Below are positions 35,700 through 47,786 of a DNA stretch of 64,000 bases, piece by piece. The DNA is from Komagataeibacter sp. FNDCF1 (GTDB lineage: Bacteria; Pseudomonadota; Alphaproteobacteria; Acetobacterales; Acetobacteraceae): contig NZ_JAIWOT010000001.1 in the NCBI RefSeq assembly GCF_021295335.1, positions 1,057,001-1,121,000 of the forward strand, in the 5' to 3' direction. The notes beneath the pieces were generated by a model, which worked only from the letters and a program-made list of their open reading frames with translations, searched no databases and was not told the origin of the DNA. The position numbers and the translations under genes are program-made. The first letter of the stretch is position 1, and the number at the start of each line of letters is the position of its first letter.

Positions 35700-37630
35700 T
35701 GTCCTGTTCCCGTATTCTGGCTACCCGTCACTTCCCCCATCACGGTGCGAAGTGCGGACTCGTTCGGCTTTGGCTTGACGATGGCTTCCAGCGCCCCGCC
35801 GTAACCCATTTCGATATCCTCGCCCATCGACTGGGTCAGCCCCGTGCGCACACGGTCATACAGATCCTTCTGCGTGGCCGGATCGGGGTGGTTGATGGCC
35901 GTAAGCGTTGCCACCACGTAGGCATCGCCCGCTTCGGTCATGATGCTCTGCCCGACCTTGCCCAGACGGAAGATCAGTGCCGCGACCTCACGCGGGATTT
36001 CGGGCGCGGGCTGCATGGGGGAAAGCGGCTGGCTGTGCTCAAGACCCGGCACGGCAGGGGCGACATGGGCCAGCCCGCCCTGCCCTTCGGCCTGATTGTA
36101 GAATGTCGTGGCCTGCTGGTCGGCCATGTGGCGGCGGACGGAAGCCAGCCATGCGGCGGTCACGCGCGGCCCGGCCTCGGCCAGGTCCAGGGCATGGCCG
36201 GGGGTCACGCCATCAACGGATACGGCGTACCATGTATTGTCCGGCCCCTGCACCAGTGTGGGGTTCTCCCCTTTCTGCTGGGAAAACACGCGGGCGATGA
36301 CGGCCTGCCGCGCCGCGTCACTGCCCGGTATGGGGGCGGCGGTGCCTTCATGGGTATTGCCCGTCTGGTCCAGTTCCCCCGAGACCGCGACCGCGCCGAG
36401 ATCGGCCGGAATGGAATCCAGTCCGCCCCCTGCTATCGCATCCTGCAGCTTCTGCACCCGGTCGGACAGCAGCGCCTGCGCGCGGGTGTGGGCAAGCTGG
36501 TCATGCAGCGCCTGCTTCACGTCGGCAAAGGACGTGGTGTGGGCCGGCGTCACGCCCGTCACGCGAAAGACGACCCAGCCGCCCTCGCTTTTCACCGGTC
36601 CCTGTGTCGCATCCGCGGGTGCCGCGAAGATCAGCCTGCCCAGATCGGCGGAGGGAATGTCCGTCTGCTTCATGCCCGGCAGTTCCACCGCGGCCGCATC
36701 CCTGCCTGCGTCTTTCTGTACCCTGGCCCAGTCATTCGCATCCGCCCACTGCGCGCGCAGGGCGGTGGCGCGCGCTTCGGTCGGCACGGTCACGATCTGC
36801 ACGTTACGCCGCTCGGGCGCGCTGAAGGTCTGGGCCTGCGCCTGATAGGCCTGCTGCAGGTCGGCATCCGTTATGTCGAGCATGCGGCCGATGGTGTCGG
36901 CCGAGAGCACGACCACGCGGGCATGGCGGTATTCGGGGGCCATGAATTCCCACGGGTGGTTGGCGTGGTAGCGCGCAAGCTGGGCGGCGGTGGGCGTGGC
37001 GGTGACCTGCTGGCTTTCAAACGGCACGCGCACAAGGTCGAGGGTGCGGGTCTGGCCTTCGAAATCAAACAGCCGGCGGACCATCACGTCCGGCACGCCC
37101 ACGCCATCGCGAATCGGTTCAAGCAGCACGCGCGACGCCTGTTCCTGGCGGACCAGTTCGATCAGCCTGCCCTCCGACATGCCGGTGCGGCGCAGGCGGT
37201 CATTGAACAGGGCGCGGTCAAACTGGCCGTTCGTACCCTTGAAAGCAGGGATGGAGAATATCTCGTCCCGCACCACGGAATCGGGCACGATCAGGCCATG
37301 ACGGTCGGCGGCTTCGGCAATCTCGGCCTGCAGCACAAGGCGCTGGAGCACCTGGCGGGCGACCTGCTCACGCGTGGCGGGCGGTATCTGGCCCGGGTCG
37401 GACAGGTGCATGGACTGCGCCACCTGCGGCATTTCGGACTGCAGCGCGTTCTGGTAGGACTGCACCAGGATGGGACGCCCCCCCACGCGGGCCGCCACAT
37501 CGGCGCGTTCGGTGCCGATGTTCATCAGCACGTCACCCACGCCGAACCCGATGAAGGCGAGGAAAAACAGCCCGGCGACGATGCGGCCCACCCATGAATC
37601 GACAAACACGCGATACAGAAAAGATAGCAT
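35696..37630 (-). CDS. ppiD: Peptidyl-prolyl isomerase PpiD-like periplasmic chaperone
   Basis: 644 residues. A short cytoplasmic tail (MLSFLYR) leads into one membrane anchor (about 14-34, IVAGLFFLAFIGFGVGDVL), then a SurA_N-like chaperone region (about 40-190) and a degenerate parvulin domain (about 260-370) ending GWVVFRVTGVTPAHTTSF. PpiD-type foldases help outer-membrane and exported proteins leave the Sec channel. The start at 37630 is where the anchor begins; the open frame to 38209 runs into antisense of tpiA. First gene of the ppiD-trpE-G-D-C-moaC unit, and divergent from tpiA across 273 bases. Confidence 0.9.
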   Translation of the reverse strand: MLSFLYRVFVDSWVGRIVAGLFFLAFIGFGVGDVLMNIGTERADVAARVGGRPILVQSYQNALQSEMPQVAQSMHLSDPGQIPPATREQVARQVLQRLVLQAEIAEAADRHGLIVPDSVVRDEIFSIPAFKGTNGQFDRALFNDRLRRTGMSEGRLIELVRQEQASRVLLEPIRDGVGVPDVMVRRLFDFEGQTRTLDLVRVPFESQQVTATPTAAQLARYHANHPWEFMAPEYRHARVVVLSADTIGRMLDITDADLQQAYQAQAQTFSAPERRNVQIVTVPTEARATALRAQWADANDWARVQKDAGRDAAAVELPGMKQTDIPSADLGRLIFAAPADATQGPVKSEGGWVVFRVTGVTPAHTTSFADVKQALHDQLAHTRAQALLSDRVQKLQDAIAGGGLDSIPADLGAVAVSGELDQTGNTHEGTAAPIPGSDAARQAVIARVFSQQKGENPTLVQGPDNTWYAVSVDGVTPGHALDLAEAGPRVTAAWLASVRRHMADQQATTFYNQAEGQGGLAHVAPAVPGLEHSQPLSPMQPAPEIPREVAALIFRLGKVGQSIMTEAGDAYVVATLTAINHPDPATQKDLYDRVRTGLTQSMGEDIEMGYGGALEAIVKPKPNESALRTVMGEVTGSQNTGTGQ

Positions 37631-37903
37631 GAAAAACCCTGCGCCAGCACCAAGACAAAGCCGGATGGAACAGGGCCCGCGCACGACGCGCGCCCATGGG
37701 GCGCCCTGTTTTCCGGTCGGGCACCATACGGGCACGCCGCCGGTTTGACCAGCACCCGCATGCGCGCGGCCCCGCCACGCAGCACGCGGGTTGCAACACG
37801 GGCCGGGCCATGGTGTAGGCTGGCGGCCATCATAACCATGCCATGCCGCCCTGCCACGCACTGGGCAGGCCGTGCAGCCGGGGCATGGACCAGGAGTGGA
37901 AAC

Positions 37904-38647
37904 ATGAAGCAGATTATTGTCGGCAACTGGAAGATGAACGGCCTGAGCGCCGATGCGGACGCGCTGGTCACGGGACTGGCGGACGGCCTTGCCGCCCTGA
38001 CCACGCGGGCCGATGTGGTGGTCTGCCCCCCCTTCACCCAGCTTGCACGCCTTGCGCCGAAGCTGAAGGCCGCCGGCATCGGGCTTGGCGCGCAGGACTG
38101 CCACAAGGACAGGTCCGGCGCCCATACGGGCGACATCTCGGCGCCGATGCTGGTGGACCTGGGGGTGGACTATGTCATCCTTGGCCATTCCGAACGCCGC
38201 GCCGAGCATGGTGAACTGGACGAGACGGTGCGCGAGAAGACCGTGGCCGCCATGGCGGCGGGCCTGACCCCCATCGTATGCGTGGGCGAGAACGCCGACC
38301 AGCGCGACAGCGGCGATTCACAGGAGACCGTGGGCTGGCAGATCCAGGGATCGCTGCCGCAGGGGTTTACCGGCATCGTGGCGTATGAGCCGGTCTGGGC
38401 CATCGGCTCTGGCACGGCCGCATCGCAGCAGGATATTGCCGACATGTCCGCCTTCATCCGCGCCGAACTGGTGCGCCAGTTCGGTGAAGCTGGCAAAACG
38501 ATCCGAATCCTTTATGGTGGGTCCGTCAATGAACGCAATGTCACCGATATCCTGCCTGTCGAACACGTGGACGGGGCGCTGGTGGGCAATGCCAGCCTGA
38601 AGGCGGAAGCCTTCGTGCCGCTTGTCCGCGCCGCCCGCGCTTCGTGA
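37904..38647 (+). CDS. tpiA: Triosephosphate isomerase
   Basis: 247-residue glycolytic enzyme interconverting dihydroxyacetone phosphate and glyceraldehyde 3-phosphate. Active-site motifs: GNWKMNG (Asn, Lys), VILGHSERR (electrophile His), IVAYEPVWAIGSG (catalytic Glu) and LYGGSVNE. AGGAG 7 bases before the ATG at 37904 fixes the start; the upstream in-frame extension is not used. In the 273-base gap with ppiD there is an AACAGGGC..GCCCTGTT inverted pair near 37660-37710 but no clear promoter. Confidence 0.97.
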   Translation: MKQIIVGNWKMNGLSADADALVTGLADGLAALTTRADVVVCPPFTQLARLAPKLKAAGIGLGAQDCHKDRSGAHTGDISAPMLVDLGVDYVILGHSERRAEHGELDETVREKTVAAMAAGLTPIVCVGENADQRDSGDSQETVGWQIQGSLPQGFTGIVAYEPVWAIGSGTAASQQDIADMSAFIRAELVRQFGEAGKTIRILYGGSVNERNVTDILPVEHVDGALVGNASLKAEAFVPLVRAARAS

Positions 38648-38684
38648 CTGCCGCGCGGCCAGCGGGAATCAACTGGAAAGACGC

Positions 38685-41610
<2,926 letters not shown>

Positions 41611-41613
41611 TCC

Positions 41614-41644
41614 CCTGCCCCGCGGCAACCCGCCGTGGGGCAGG
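41614..41644. other. Strong GC-rich hairpin after kdsA
   Basis: CCTGCCCCGCGG / CCGTGGGGCAGG, 12 bp with one G-T pair and a 7-base loop, just after the kdsA stop. No T-run, so not a canonical intrinsic terminator. The rest of 41611-41852 holds no recognisable feature. Confidence 0.5.
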
Positions 41645-41852
41645 CAAGCCCTTTCCTGCCGCGGCTCCCTGCCGGGCTGGCATGGCAATGTGCCGCCCCA
41701 TGCCTGTCCTCCCGTTTCCTTTGCATGCCTGTAGCGGAAGGCTGAAAGGGCACGCCCTGCACGAACGGACACTCTCGCACCAGACAGGCGGCATGACGGA
41801 AACATGCTGGAAAACAACCCGGCCCGGCCACTGTTTTCCTGTATTGCGCCAG

Positions 41853-42941
41853 CTACGCGCCACTTCCATCCCCGGCCATGCGCCGCAATATGGCACCGCC
41901 CGCCTGCGCGAAGGCTGCCGGGTCATAACGTTGCATGACCAGCACCCGCGCGGCCTGCCCCATCTGCGCCAGCCGCCCCGGCTGGCGCAGGGCCGCCTCC
42001 AGCCGGTCAGCCAGTGCCTGTGGCCGGTCGGGGGAGACTTTCCAGCCTGTTATCCCCTCCCTGATGGAGTGGTTCATTTCCCCGACGCTGCTGCCAATCA
42101 CGGGTAGCGCCATGTTCATCGCTTCATGGGCGGCGATACAGAATCCTTCCCGCCGGGAAGGCTGCACATACAAATGGCACCGGCGCAGGAAAGCGGGCGT
42201 GTCCTCCACGTAACCGGCAAAAATCACGTTATCCAGCCTATGGCGCTGGCAGAAGGCATGCAGCCGTGCATGCTCCGCCCCCTCCCCCCCGATCGTGACA
42301 CGAAAGGGTGGCAGGCCACGCACGCCCCGCAGCAGGACCAGCGCACGGCACAACACATCATACCCCTTTGCGGGATTGAGGCGCCCCAGCGTGCCGATCT
42401 CCACCACCTGCCCCGCCTGCCAGCCGGGAGCGGGTGCCGGATCGGGGCGGGTGCGGAAAATGGGCCAGCACATCAGCCTGTCATCCGGCACAGCCAGCCT
42501 TTTGCGGGTCAGTTCGGTGACATGACGGGAATCCCCCACCCAGAACCGGCTGCGCGCGCGCATGAGCCGGAGCAGCGCCAGGTTCCCGGGCCTGAGAAAC
42601 GCATTATGCTGCCAGCTGACCACCGGAATTCCCTGTCGCATCCCTACCAGCTGGCCCAGCAGGGTCGCACGTGTGAGTGATGTCCAGATATGGGGGGGCG
42701 CCACACGGCGGACCCATGCATCAAGCCGGTGCAGCACAAGGGGAAAAGGCGTATCATCGGGGGCGAGGACATCCGCTTCCACCCCCGCCTGCCGGAGCGC
42801 CGGAATCGCACGGCCATTGCGCCGCTCCAGCGCCACGACATGAACCGAATGCCCGTGGCTGCGGCAGACATCCACAATGGCCGGGATGGGGAGCGCCGCC
42901 CCCCCGCCTTCAAAACTGTTAATGACATAAGCAATACGCAT
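41853..42941 (-). CDS. Family 4 glycosyltransferase
   Basis: 362-residue GT-B glycosyltransferase. The N-terminal MRIAYVINSFEGGGAA is the usual first Rossmann strand and Gly-rich loop. The C-terminal domain holds IGTLGRLNPAKGYDVL, VTIGGEGAE, and the nucleotide-sugar-binding EGFCIAAHEAMNMALPVI with the E-x7-E pair. Acceptor and donor are not inferable; the adjacent CDP-glycerol transferase-like gene and nearby kdsA suggest surface glycan synthesis. The start at 42941 follows GGAG at 6-9 bases; the GTG at 42953 is less likely. Confidence 0.85.
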   Translation of the reverse strand: MRIAYVINSFEGGGAALPIPAIVDVCRSHGHSVHVVALERRNGRAIPALRQAGVEADVLAPDDTPFPLVLHRLDAWVRRVAPPHIWTSLTRATLLGQLVGMRQGIPVVSWQHNAFLRPGNLALLRLMRARSRFWVGDSRHVTELTRKRLAVPDDRLMCWPIFRTRPDPAPAPGWQAGQVVEIGTLGRLNPAKGYDVLCRALVLLRGVRGLPPFRVTIGGEGAEHARLHAFCQRHRLDNVIFAGYVEDTPAFLRRCHLYVQPSRREGFCIAAHEAMNMALPVIGSSVGEMNHSIREGITGWKVSPDRPQALADRLEAALRQPGRLAQMGQAARVLVMQRYDPAAFAQAGGAILRRMAGDGSGA

Positions 42942-42998
42942 GACATTCTCCACCCCCCGGCAGGGTGGCGGGATGATAGCGTCAGGCGGGCGGTCTGT

Positions 42999-44174
42999 TC
43001 AGGCGGCGGCGCGTTTATCCTGTAACAAATAGTAAACAATTTCCCGCGCGGCACGACAGGCGGCAGTCTGGCCCGCAACGGTATGGAACGTTGCGGCAAA
43101 GGCCTCACGCTGGCGCTGGGCAAACACGGCCTGCTGCGCCTGCGCCACGGCAAGGGCATGCGGCAGGGCGCTGACCCGGTCAATGACCTGCCCCATGTTC
43201 CAGTGCGCGTAGCTGGGATTACCCTGCCATGGGGCATTGTGGGAATTGAGGAAGATGCACGGCCGCGGGTTGCATATCCATTCATAGATCTGGCTGCTGC
43301 CGTCACCAAGATAGATGTCGGCAGCCAGCACGTAGGACATGTCGACCGAATTCCCGCTGCCCGTGTCAATCAGGATATGGGAGAGGTTACGCAGTCTTTC
43401 CGGTATGGCGCGGCGGCGGCGGATGCGCCTGTGCTCGACCGATGTATGCAGCCTGCGGCGGAACAGCATGACATGGGGGGCAAAGATCAGGTTGTAGTCA
43501 TCCTGGCCGGCGAACCATTCCAGCACCTCCATCCCCATGTCCCACCAAGAGGACAGGACCGGATCGAAATGCGGGTTGTACAGGACGGTCGGCCGGTCGT
43601 TATCAAAAAAGCGCGGGCGGGCCGTCATGTCGATGGTATCGAATTTCGGGTAGCCGACCACCGCGTGATGGCCGGGCCGGACCAGGCCCTTTTCCAGCAT
43701 GCGGTCGCGGGTCTTGGCGCCGGGCAGGAGCACAAGGTCGAAAAAGCGCGTCACATCCCGAAAGCCGATAGAGCGGTCCCCCGCCCCGTGCGGGAAATAG
43801 ATCAGCCTGACATCAAGGTTGAAATGGCTCCTGAGCATGGCCGAAGTCGTTTCCGGCACCACCAGGGCATCAAAACTGGCGAACAGCCCCACATTCTCGC
43901 GCAGGTTGGCAATGCGGCGGAATGGCAGCACCGCCTTCGCCACCACATCGATGACGCGCGCCAGGCGACCGATATCGATATGGACAAAACGGACACGTTC
44001 CGCACAGGCGGAGATGATCTTCCGGACCTGCATTTCCTGTTCGACAGAGGACGTGATGACGGTCACATCCTGCCCGAGTGCGATCAGTTCGCAGATGATC
44101 GGCGCTGTATGCGATATCTGATGGATACAGTCATGATTGAACAGAAAGCCGATCTTCATGCGGGAGGACGTCAT
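42999..44174 (-). CDS. CDP-glycerol glycerophosphotransferase (TagF)-like protein
   Basis: 391-residue GT-B-like transferase. The N-terminal segment GFLFNHDCIHQISHTAPI is followed by YFPHGAGDRSIGF, LLPGAKTRDRMLEKG, and LYNPHFDPVLSSWWDMG, resembling the polyol-phosphate polymerase family that includes TagB/TagF. The C-terminal LGDGSSQIYEWICNPRPCIFLNSH block fits the active-site half. In Gram-negatives such proteins often modify capsule or O-antigen with phospho-polyols. Starts at 44174 or at Met6 (44159); no strong ribosome binding site precedes either. The 110 bases upstream are strikingly AT-rich. Confidence 0.75.
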   Translation of the reverse strand: MTSSRMKIGFLFNHDCIHQISHTAPIICELIALGQDVTVITSSVEQEMQVRKIISACAERVRFVHIDIGRLARVIDVVAKAVLPFRRIANLRENVGLFASFDALVVPETTSAMLRSHFNLDVRLIYFPHGAGDRSIGFRDVTRFFDLVLLPGAKTRDRMLEKGLVRPGHHAVVGYPKFDTIDMTARPRFFDNDRPTVLYNPHFDPVLSSWWDMGMEVLEWFAGQDDYNLIFAPHVMLFRRRLHTSVEHRRIRRRRAIPERLRNLSHILIDTGSGNSVDMSYVLAADIYLGDGSSQIYEWICNPRPCIFLNSHNAPWQGNPSYAHWNMGQVIDRVSALPHALAVAQAQQAVFAQRQREAFAATFHTVAGQTAACRAAREIVYYLLQDKRAAA

Positions 44175-44284
44175 GTGACGAACTGTGACGGAATTTTGCC
44201 ATAAATAATAGATATCGTATCGTTATTTGAGAAATTTTTATCTTTCTGCCATGCTCGCCATGTCGTGCCCCGATGCCCTGCCCG

Positions 44285-45232
44285 TCAGGTACCGGCCGGG
44301 ACGGACGGCATTACCGGCTGCCCGATCCGCGATAGGTCGAACGGGGCCGTCTGGTATATCTGGTTGATCCAGTTTCCCGCCAGCAGGTGGGCATGGCCAC
44401 GCCAGCGGTTGACGGGCCGCCTGGCGGGATTGTCATCGGGGAAGTAACGATGCGGGACGGGCACCGCGAGACCGGCTTCGCGGTCACGGAAATATTCATC
44501 CGCCAGCGACGTGGTATCATATTCCAGATGATTGAACATGTGCAGCATGCGATGATCGGGATCATCAAGCAGGCAGGGGCCGGTGTGCGCGCTTTCGGCC
44601 AGTATGGTCATGCCGCTGGCAGGTGGAATGTCGGCGCGCCTGACCTCCGTCCAGCGTGAGACGGGAATGGACAGGTCATCGGCAAACCCCAGCATATAGG
44701 GAGACGCGGGCACCAGCACCCTGTGGTCATACACCCCGAAGGCCTTGCGCTCCAGCGCGTGCTTGGGCATGCCATGGAAATGATGGACCGCCGCCTGCGC
44801 CGCCCAGCAGATAGTGAAACAGCGGTGCACATGCGTCTGGGTCCAGTCCAGAACACGGCGCAGTTCATCCCAGTAGGTCACTTCATGGAATGCCAGCCGC
44901 TCGACCGGTGCGCCGGTAATGATGAAGCCATCGAACCGCTCGGCACGCACATCCTCCCACGCACGGTAGAAGGACGCCATGTGCCCGGCCGGGGTATGGC
45001 GCGGCACATGTCCGCCCATGCAGACCAGGGTCAGTTCCACCTGTAGCGGCGTGGCCCCCACCAGGCGGGCGATCTGTGTTTCGGTACGGATCTTGTTGGG
45101 CATGAGGTTGAGCAGGCCGATACGCAGCGGGCGGATATCCTGCCGTATGGCGTCGGTTTCGCCCATTACCATCACGCCTTCCGCCTCAAGCACACCACGG
45201 GCGGGAAGATTATCGGGAATTCTGATCGGCAT
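44285..45232 (-). CDS. metAA: MetA-family homoserine O-acyltransferase, acetyl-CoA-type residue
   Basis: 315-residue enzyme activating homoserine in methionine synthesis. Catalytic residues match the MetA family in number as well as context: nucleophile Cys142 (TICWAAQA), His235 and Glu237 (FNHLEYD). Position 111, which distinguishes acyl donors in this family, is Glu (GAPVERLAF). Glu111 is reported for acetyl-CoA-using members, Gly111 for succinyl-CoA-using E. coli MetA. The product is therefore predicted to be O-acetylhomoserine. The start at 45232 ([10 protein letters not shown]) is the family start. A structured leader lies upstream. Confidence 0.9.
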   Translation of the reverse strand: MPIRIPDNLPARGVLEAEGVMVMGETDAIRQDIRPLRIGLLNLMPNKIRTETQIARLVGATPLQVELTLVCMGGHVPRHTPAGHMASFYRAWEDVRAERFDGFIITGAPVERLAFHEVTYWDELRRVLDWTQTHVHRCFTICWAAQAAVHHFHGMPKHALERKAFGVYDHRVLVPASPYMLGFADDLSIPVSRWTEVRRADIPPASGMTILAESAHTGPCLLDDPDHRMLHMFNHLEYDTTSLADEYFRDREAGLAVPVPHRYFPDDNPARRPVNRWRGHAHLLAGNWINQIYQTAPFDLSRIGQPVMPSVPAGT

Positions 45233-45420
45233 GACCTGCGTCCAACCTCCATACGGGCGGGGCGAACGCGGTGGCCTGTTCCGTTTGGTTGCCGGTTGGG
45301 CCACATCCTCCCTTTCAGGAGCGCCACCTTGCCCGGACTGGCAGGTTGGCGTTGGGCGTTGCCCCAACTCTTGATGCAGCCCCGTTACTACGCGCTTTAT
45401 CTTCCTGTCGCAAGCATTGA
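45233..45420 (-). promoter_or_regulatory. Structured leader upstream of metA, possible SAM-type riboswitch
   Basis: 188 bases, GC-rich, on the minus strand before metA. A closing stem GGTGGC / GCCACC pairs 45323-45328 with 45270-45275 and encloses a short CTCC / GGAG stem and a CCG..CGG hairpin. A GTTGGG / CCCAAC hairpin lies further upstream. The strings AGGGA, TGGCCC and CCGGCAACC occur in the order seen in S-box (SAM-I) cores, but the connecting loops do not match. It is a candidate only; other SAM classes were not recognised. Confidence 0.3.
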
Positions 45421-45470
45421 TGCCATGCGCGCCGGAACGGAATACGCCTGCCTGTTACGCAGGCATGCAT

Positions 45471-47612
45471 TCAGGCATGGGACAGGATGGACTGCCGGAT
45501 CATGTCGGATGGTTGCGGGCGGCCAAGCAGGAAGCCCTGCACCTGATTGCAGCCCAGATCGTTCAGATGCGTCCACTGGTCCTGTGTTTCCACGCCTTCA
45601 GCCGTGATCGGGATGTCCATGCTCTGCGCCAGGCTTATGATGGCGCGGATGATGCCCGTCGCCCCCCGCTCGGGCAGTTCCTGCACAAACGAGCGGTCGA
45701 TCTTGATCTTCTGGAACTGAAACGAGCGCAGGTAGCCCAGCGAGGAATAACCGGTGCCGAAGTCATCCAGCACGATGCTGCATCCGATACGCCCCAGCCT
45801 TTGCAGGATTTCACGGTTGGTGGCGCTGTTCTGGACGAAGATGTTTTCGGTAATCTCTATCTCCAGCCGTTCAGGCGGCAGGCCGGATTCCGCCAGTGCC
45901 TCTTCCACGATCCGGATGAAGCGCGGGTTGCGCAGCTGGATAGGCGAGACATTGACCGCCACCTTGACCTGTGCGGGCCAGTCGGCCGCCTCGTTGCACG
46001 CGGCACGCAGCACCCACTCGCCCAGATCGTGGATCAGGCCGTTTTCCTCCGCCAGCCCCACGAACTGGTCGGGCGGGATCATGCCCTGCGTGGGGTGGTG
46101 CCAGCGCACCAGTGCCTCACACGCGCTCAGGCGGTTACCGGGCATGGAATACAGCGGCTGGAAATGCAGGGTCAGCCCGTTATCGGCAATGGCGCCGCGC
46201 AGTTCGCTGCCCAGCCGTGCGCGGGTCTGGATCTCGTCACGCAGGGCCTCATCAAAGAACTGGAAGCCGTTGCGCCCGAGCGACTTGGCGCGGTACAGCG
46301 CGATATCGGCATATTGCAGCAGGTTTTCGGACGTCCCGGCGTCACGCGGGTACAGAGCGGAGCCTACGCTTGCGCCAATCACGATATGGTGCCCGTCAAT
46401 GACATAGGGCCTGCTTACCGTCTCGACAATTTCGCGCGCGCGGCCGGTCAGTTCGTCCGGCCCGGGCACGTCGGGCCAGATGATGGCGAATTCATCCCCG
46501 CCCAGCCGGGCGACAAGATCCTCCGGCCGGCTGCATGCGCGCAGCCGTTCCGATACCAGCTGCAGCAGGCTGTCCCCCGCCGCGTGGCCATACACGTCAT
46601 TCACGGTCTTGAAGTAATCAAGGTCGATGCACAGGAGCGTTGCGGCACCGCCGGGCGTGCAGGCCATCTCCAGCCGGGAGGTGAACAGGGCGCGGTTGGC
46701 AAGGCCGGTCAGCGGGTCGTAATGGGCCAGCAGTTCGACCTGGTGCTGGGCGTTGCGCTGCTCGGTCACATCATCGGCCACGCACAGTTCCCACCGGGGA
46801 GCGCCGCGTTCATCCGTTATCGTGACCTGGCGGGTGGAAATGGCGCGCTGCATGCCATTGTGGTCGCATAATGTCTTTTCAGTCACACCCTTCCCGCCCG
46901 CCGCAAAACGGCTGACCAGAAGGTGACCGATCTCATCAGTGGCAAAGACGTCATGCACATCCCGCCCGAGCAGCAGGTCACGCCTGCAGCCGGTCATGGC
47001 CTCGGCCGCGCGGTTGACCAGCACAAGGTTCTCATGGCGCAGCGAACGCACGATCAGGGCAGAGGGAATGTTCTCCACGATCGTGTCGATAAACAGCTTG
47101 TCACGTGAAATCTTGCGGTTGGCGCGGCGCAGTTCCTCGGCCGCTTCCTTCAGGCTGGCGGCAGAGGCCAGGGCGTGGGAATGGGATGCGTTGATCAGGT
47201 CCAGCGCCGAGCCGGTGCCAAGGTAACGTCCGTTGCGGGTAACGATATAGCCGCGCAGCAGATCGGAGGGCTGGCTCATCAATGTCAGCGCCGTAAAGTC
47301 GGATGACGAGACCGCCGCGTCAATCACGACCGGGCTGTCATCCATCAGCAGCGCCACCGGCCGCCGGTTGAACAGCGCATGGCCGAACTTGCCCGATACC
47401 CTGAGAAAAAAGGCCTGCCGTTCAACCAGACCGACAGGCACGTTATCATCCTTCACGACCGCGACGAGCATCAGTTCAGGGTCGTTATGGAAAAATTCAA
47501 ACAGGCACTCCCCCAGCGCATCGGGGGGAATGACCGGCCCGGCCCTTGCAATGTCCCCCATGACCTGAACGGTGGCGGACGGGCTTTTCTGTGCAGAAAT
47601 CTCATTCATCAT
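45471..47612 (-). CDS. PAS-GGDEF-EAL protein (cyclic di-GMP turnover)
   Basis: 713-residue cytoplasmic protein without membrane segments. Order: an N-terminal CBS-like sensory region (about 40-140, NDPELMLVAVV, VALLMDD); a PAS domain (about 170-290, IVENIPSALIVRS, VLVNRAAEAMTG); GGDEF (about 295-455) with intact GGDEF at 371-375; EAL (about 470-710) with intact EAL at 499-501 (EALVRW), plus DDFGTGYSSL and KIDRSF. Both catalytic motifs look intact. In acetic acid bacteria cyclic di-GMP activates cellulose synthase, so a role there is plausible but not shown. Confidence 0.92.
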   Translation of the reverse strand: MMNEISAQKSPSATVQVMGDIARAGPVIPPDALGECLFEFFHNDPELMLVAVVKDDNVPVGLVERQAFFLRVSGKFGHALFNRRPVALLMDDSPVVIDAAVSSSDFTALTLMSQPSDLLRGYIVTRNGRYLGTGSALDLINASHSHALASAASLKEAAEELRRANRKISRDKLFIDTIVENIPSALIVRSLRHENLVLVNRAAEAMTGCRRDLLLGRDVHDVFATDEIGHLLVSRFAAGGKGVTEKTLCDHNGMQRAISTRQVTITDERGAPRWELCVADDVTEQRNAQHQVELLAHYDPLTGLANRALFTSRLEMACTPGGAATLLCIDLDYFKTVNDVYGHAAGDSLLQLVSERLRACSRPEDLVARLGGDEFAIIWPDVPGPDELTGRAREIVETVSRPYVIDGHHIVIGASVGSALYPRDAGTSENLLQYADIALYRAKSLGRNGFQFFDEALRDEIQTRARLGSELRGAIADNGLTLHFQPLYSMPGNRLSACEALVRWHHPTQGMIPPDQFVGLAEENGLIHDLGEWVLRAACNEAADWPAQVKVAVNVSPIQLRNPRFIRIVEEALAESGLPPERLEIEITENIFVQNSATNREILQRLGRIGCSIVLDDFGTGYSSLGYLRSFQFQKIKIDRSFVQELPERGATGIIRAIISLAQSMDIPITAEGVETQDQWTHLNDLGCNQVQGFLLGRPQPSDMIRQSILSHA

Positions 47613-47714
47613 TCAATTTTCCACAGCGGGATCGGGCTGTTTTCTGTCGTATTGGTTCACTTGTTATTGCTTCATTTTAGATAATATAAAAAATATAGTT
47701 CAATTTTACTTATT

Positions 47715-47765
47715 GGCGCCCGGACTGAAATGCCCGGGCGCCACGGCATGGCAATATCATGCCGT
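47715..47765. other. Two adjacent perfect hairpins downstream of the porin gene
   Basis: GGCGCCCGG / CCGGGCGCC (47715-47742, 10-base loop) and ACGGCATG / CATGCCGT (47743-47765, 7-base loop). They lie between the porin stop and the start of the GGDEF-EAL gene. No T-run follows on the minus strand; next comes an AT-rich stretch (47640-47710) that likely holds the promoter of the GGDEF-EAL gene. Confidence 0.5.
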
Positions 47766-47786
47766 TACGCTACACGACCCGCCCGG

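Noticed and set aside
35696-38209. 837-residue reading of the ppiD frame
   Set aside because: The part above 37630 is antisense of tpiA and its leader; the membrane anchor at MLSFLYR marks the real start.
41614-41644. Intrinsic terminator after kdsA
   Set aside because: A strong stem but no T-run on either strand; listed only as a hairpin.
45233-45420. SAM-II riboswitch call for the metA leader
   Set aside because: The SAM-II conserved strings were not found, so only an unclassified structured leader is reported.
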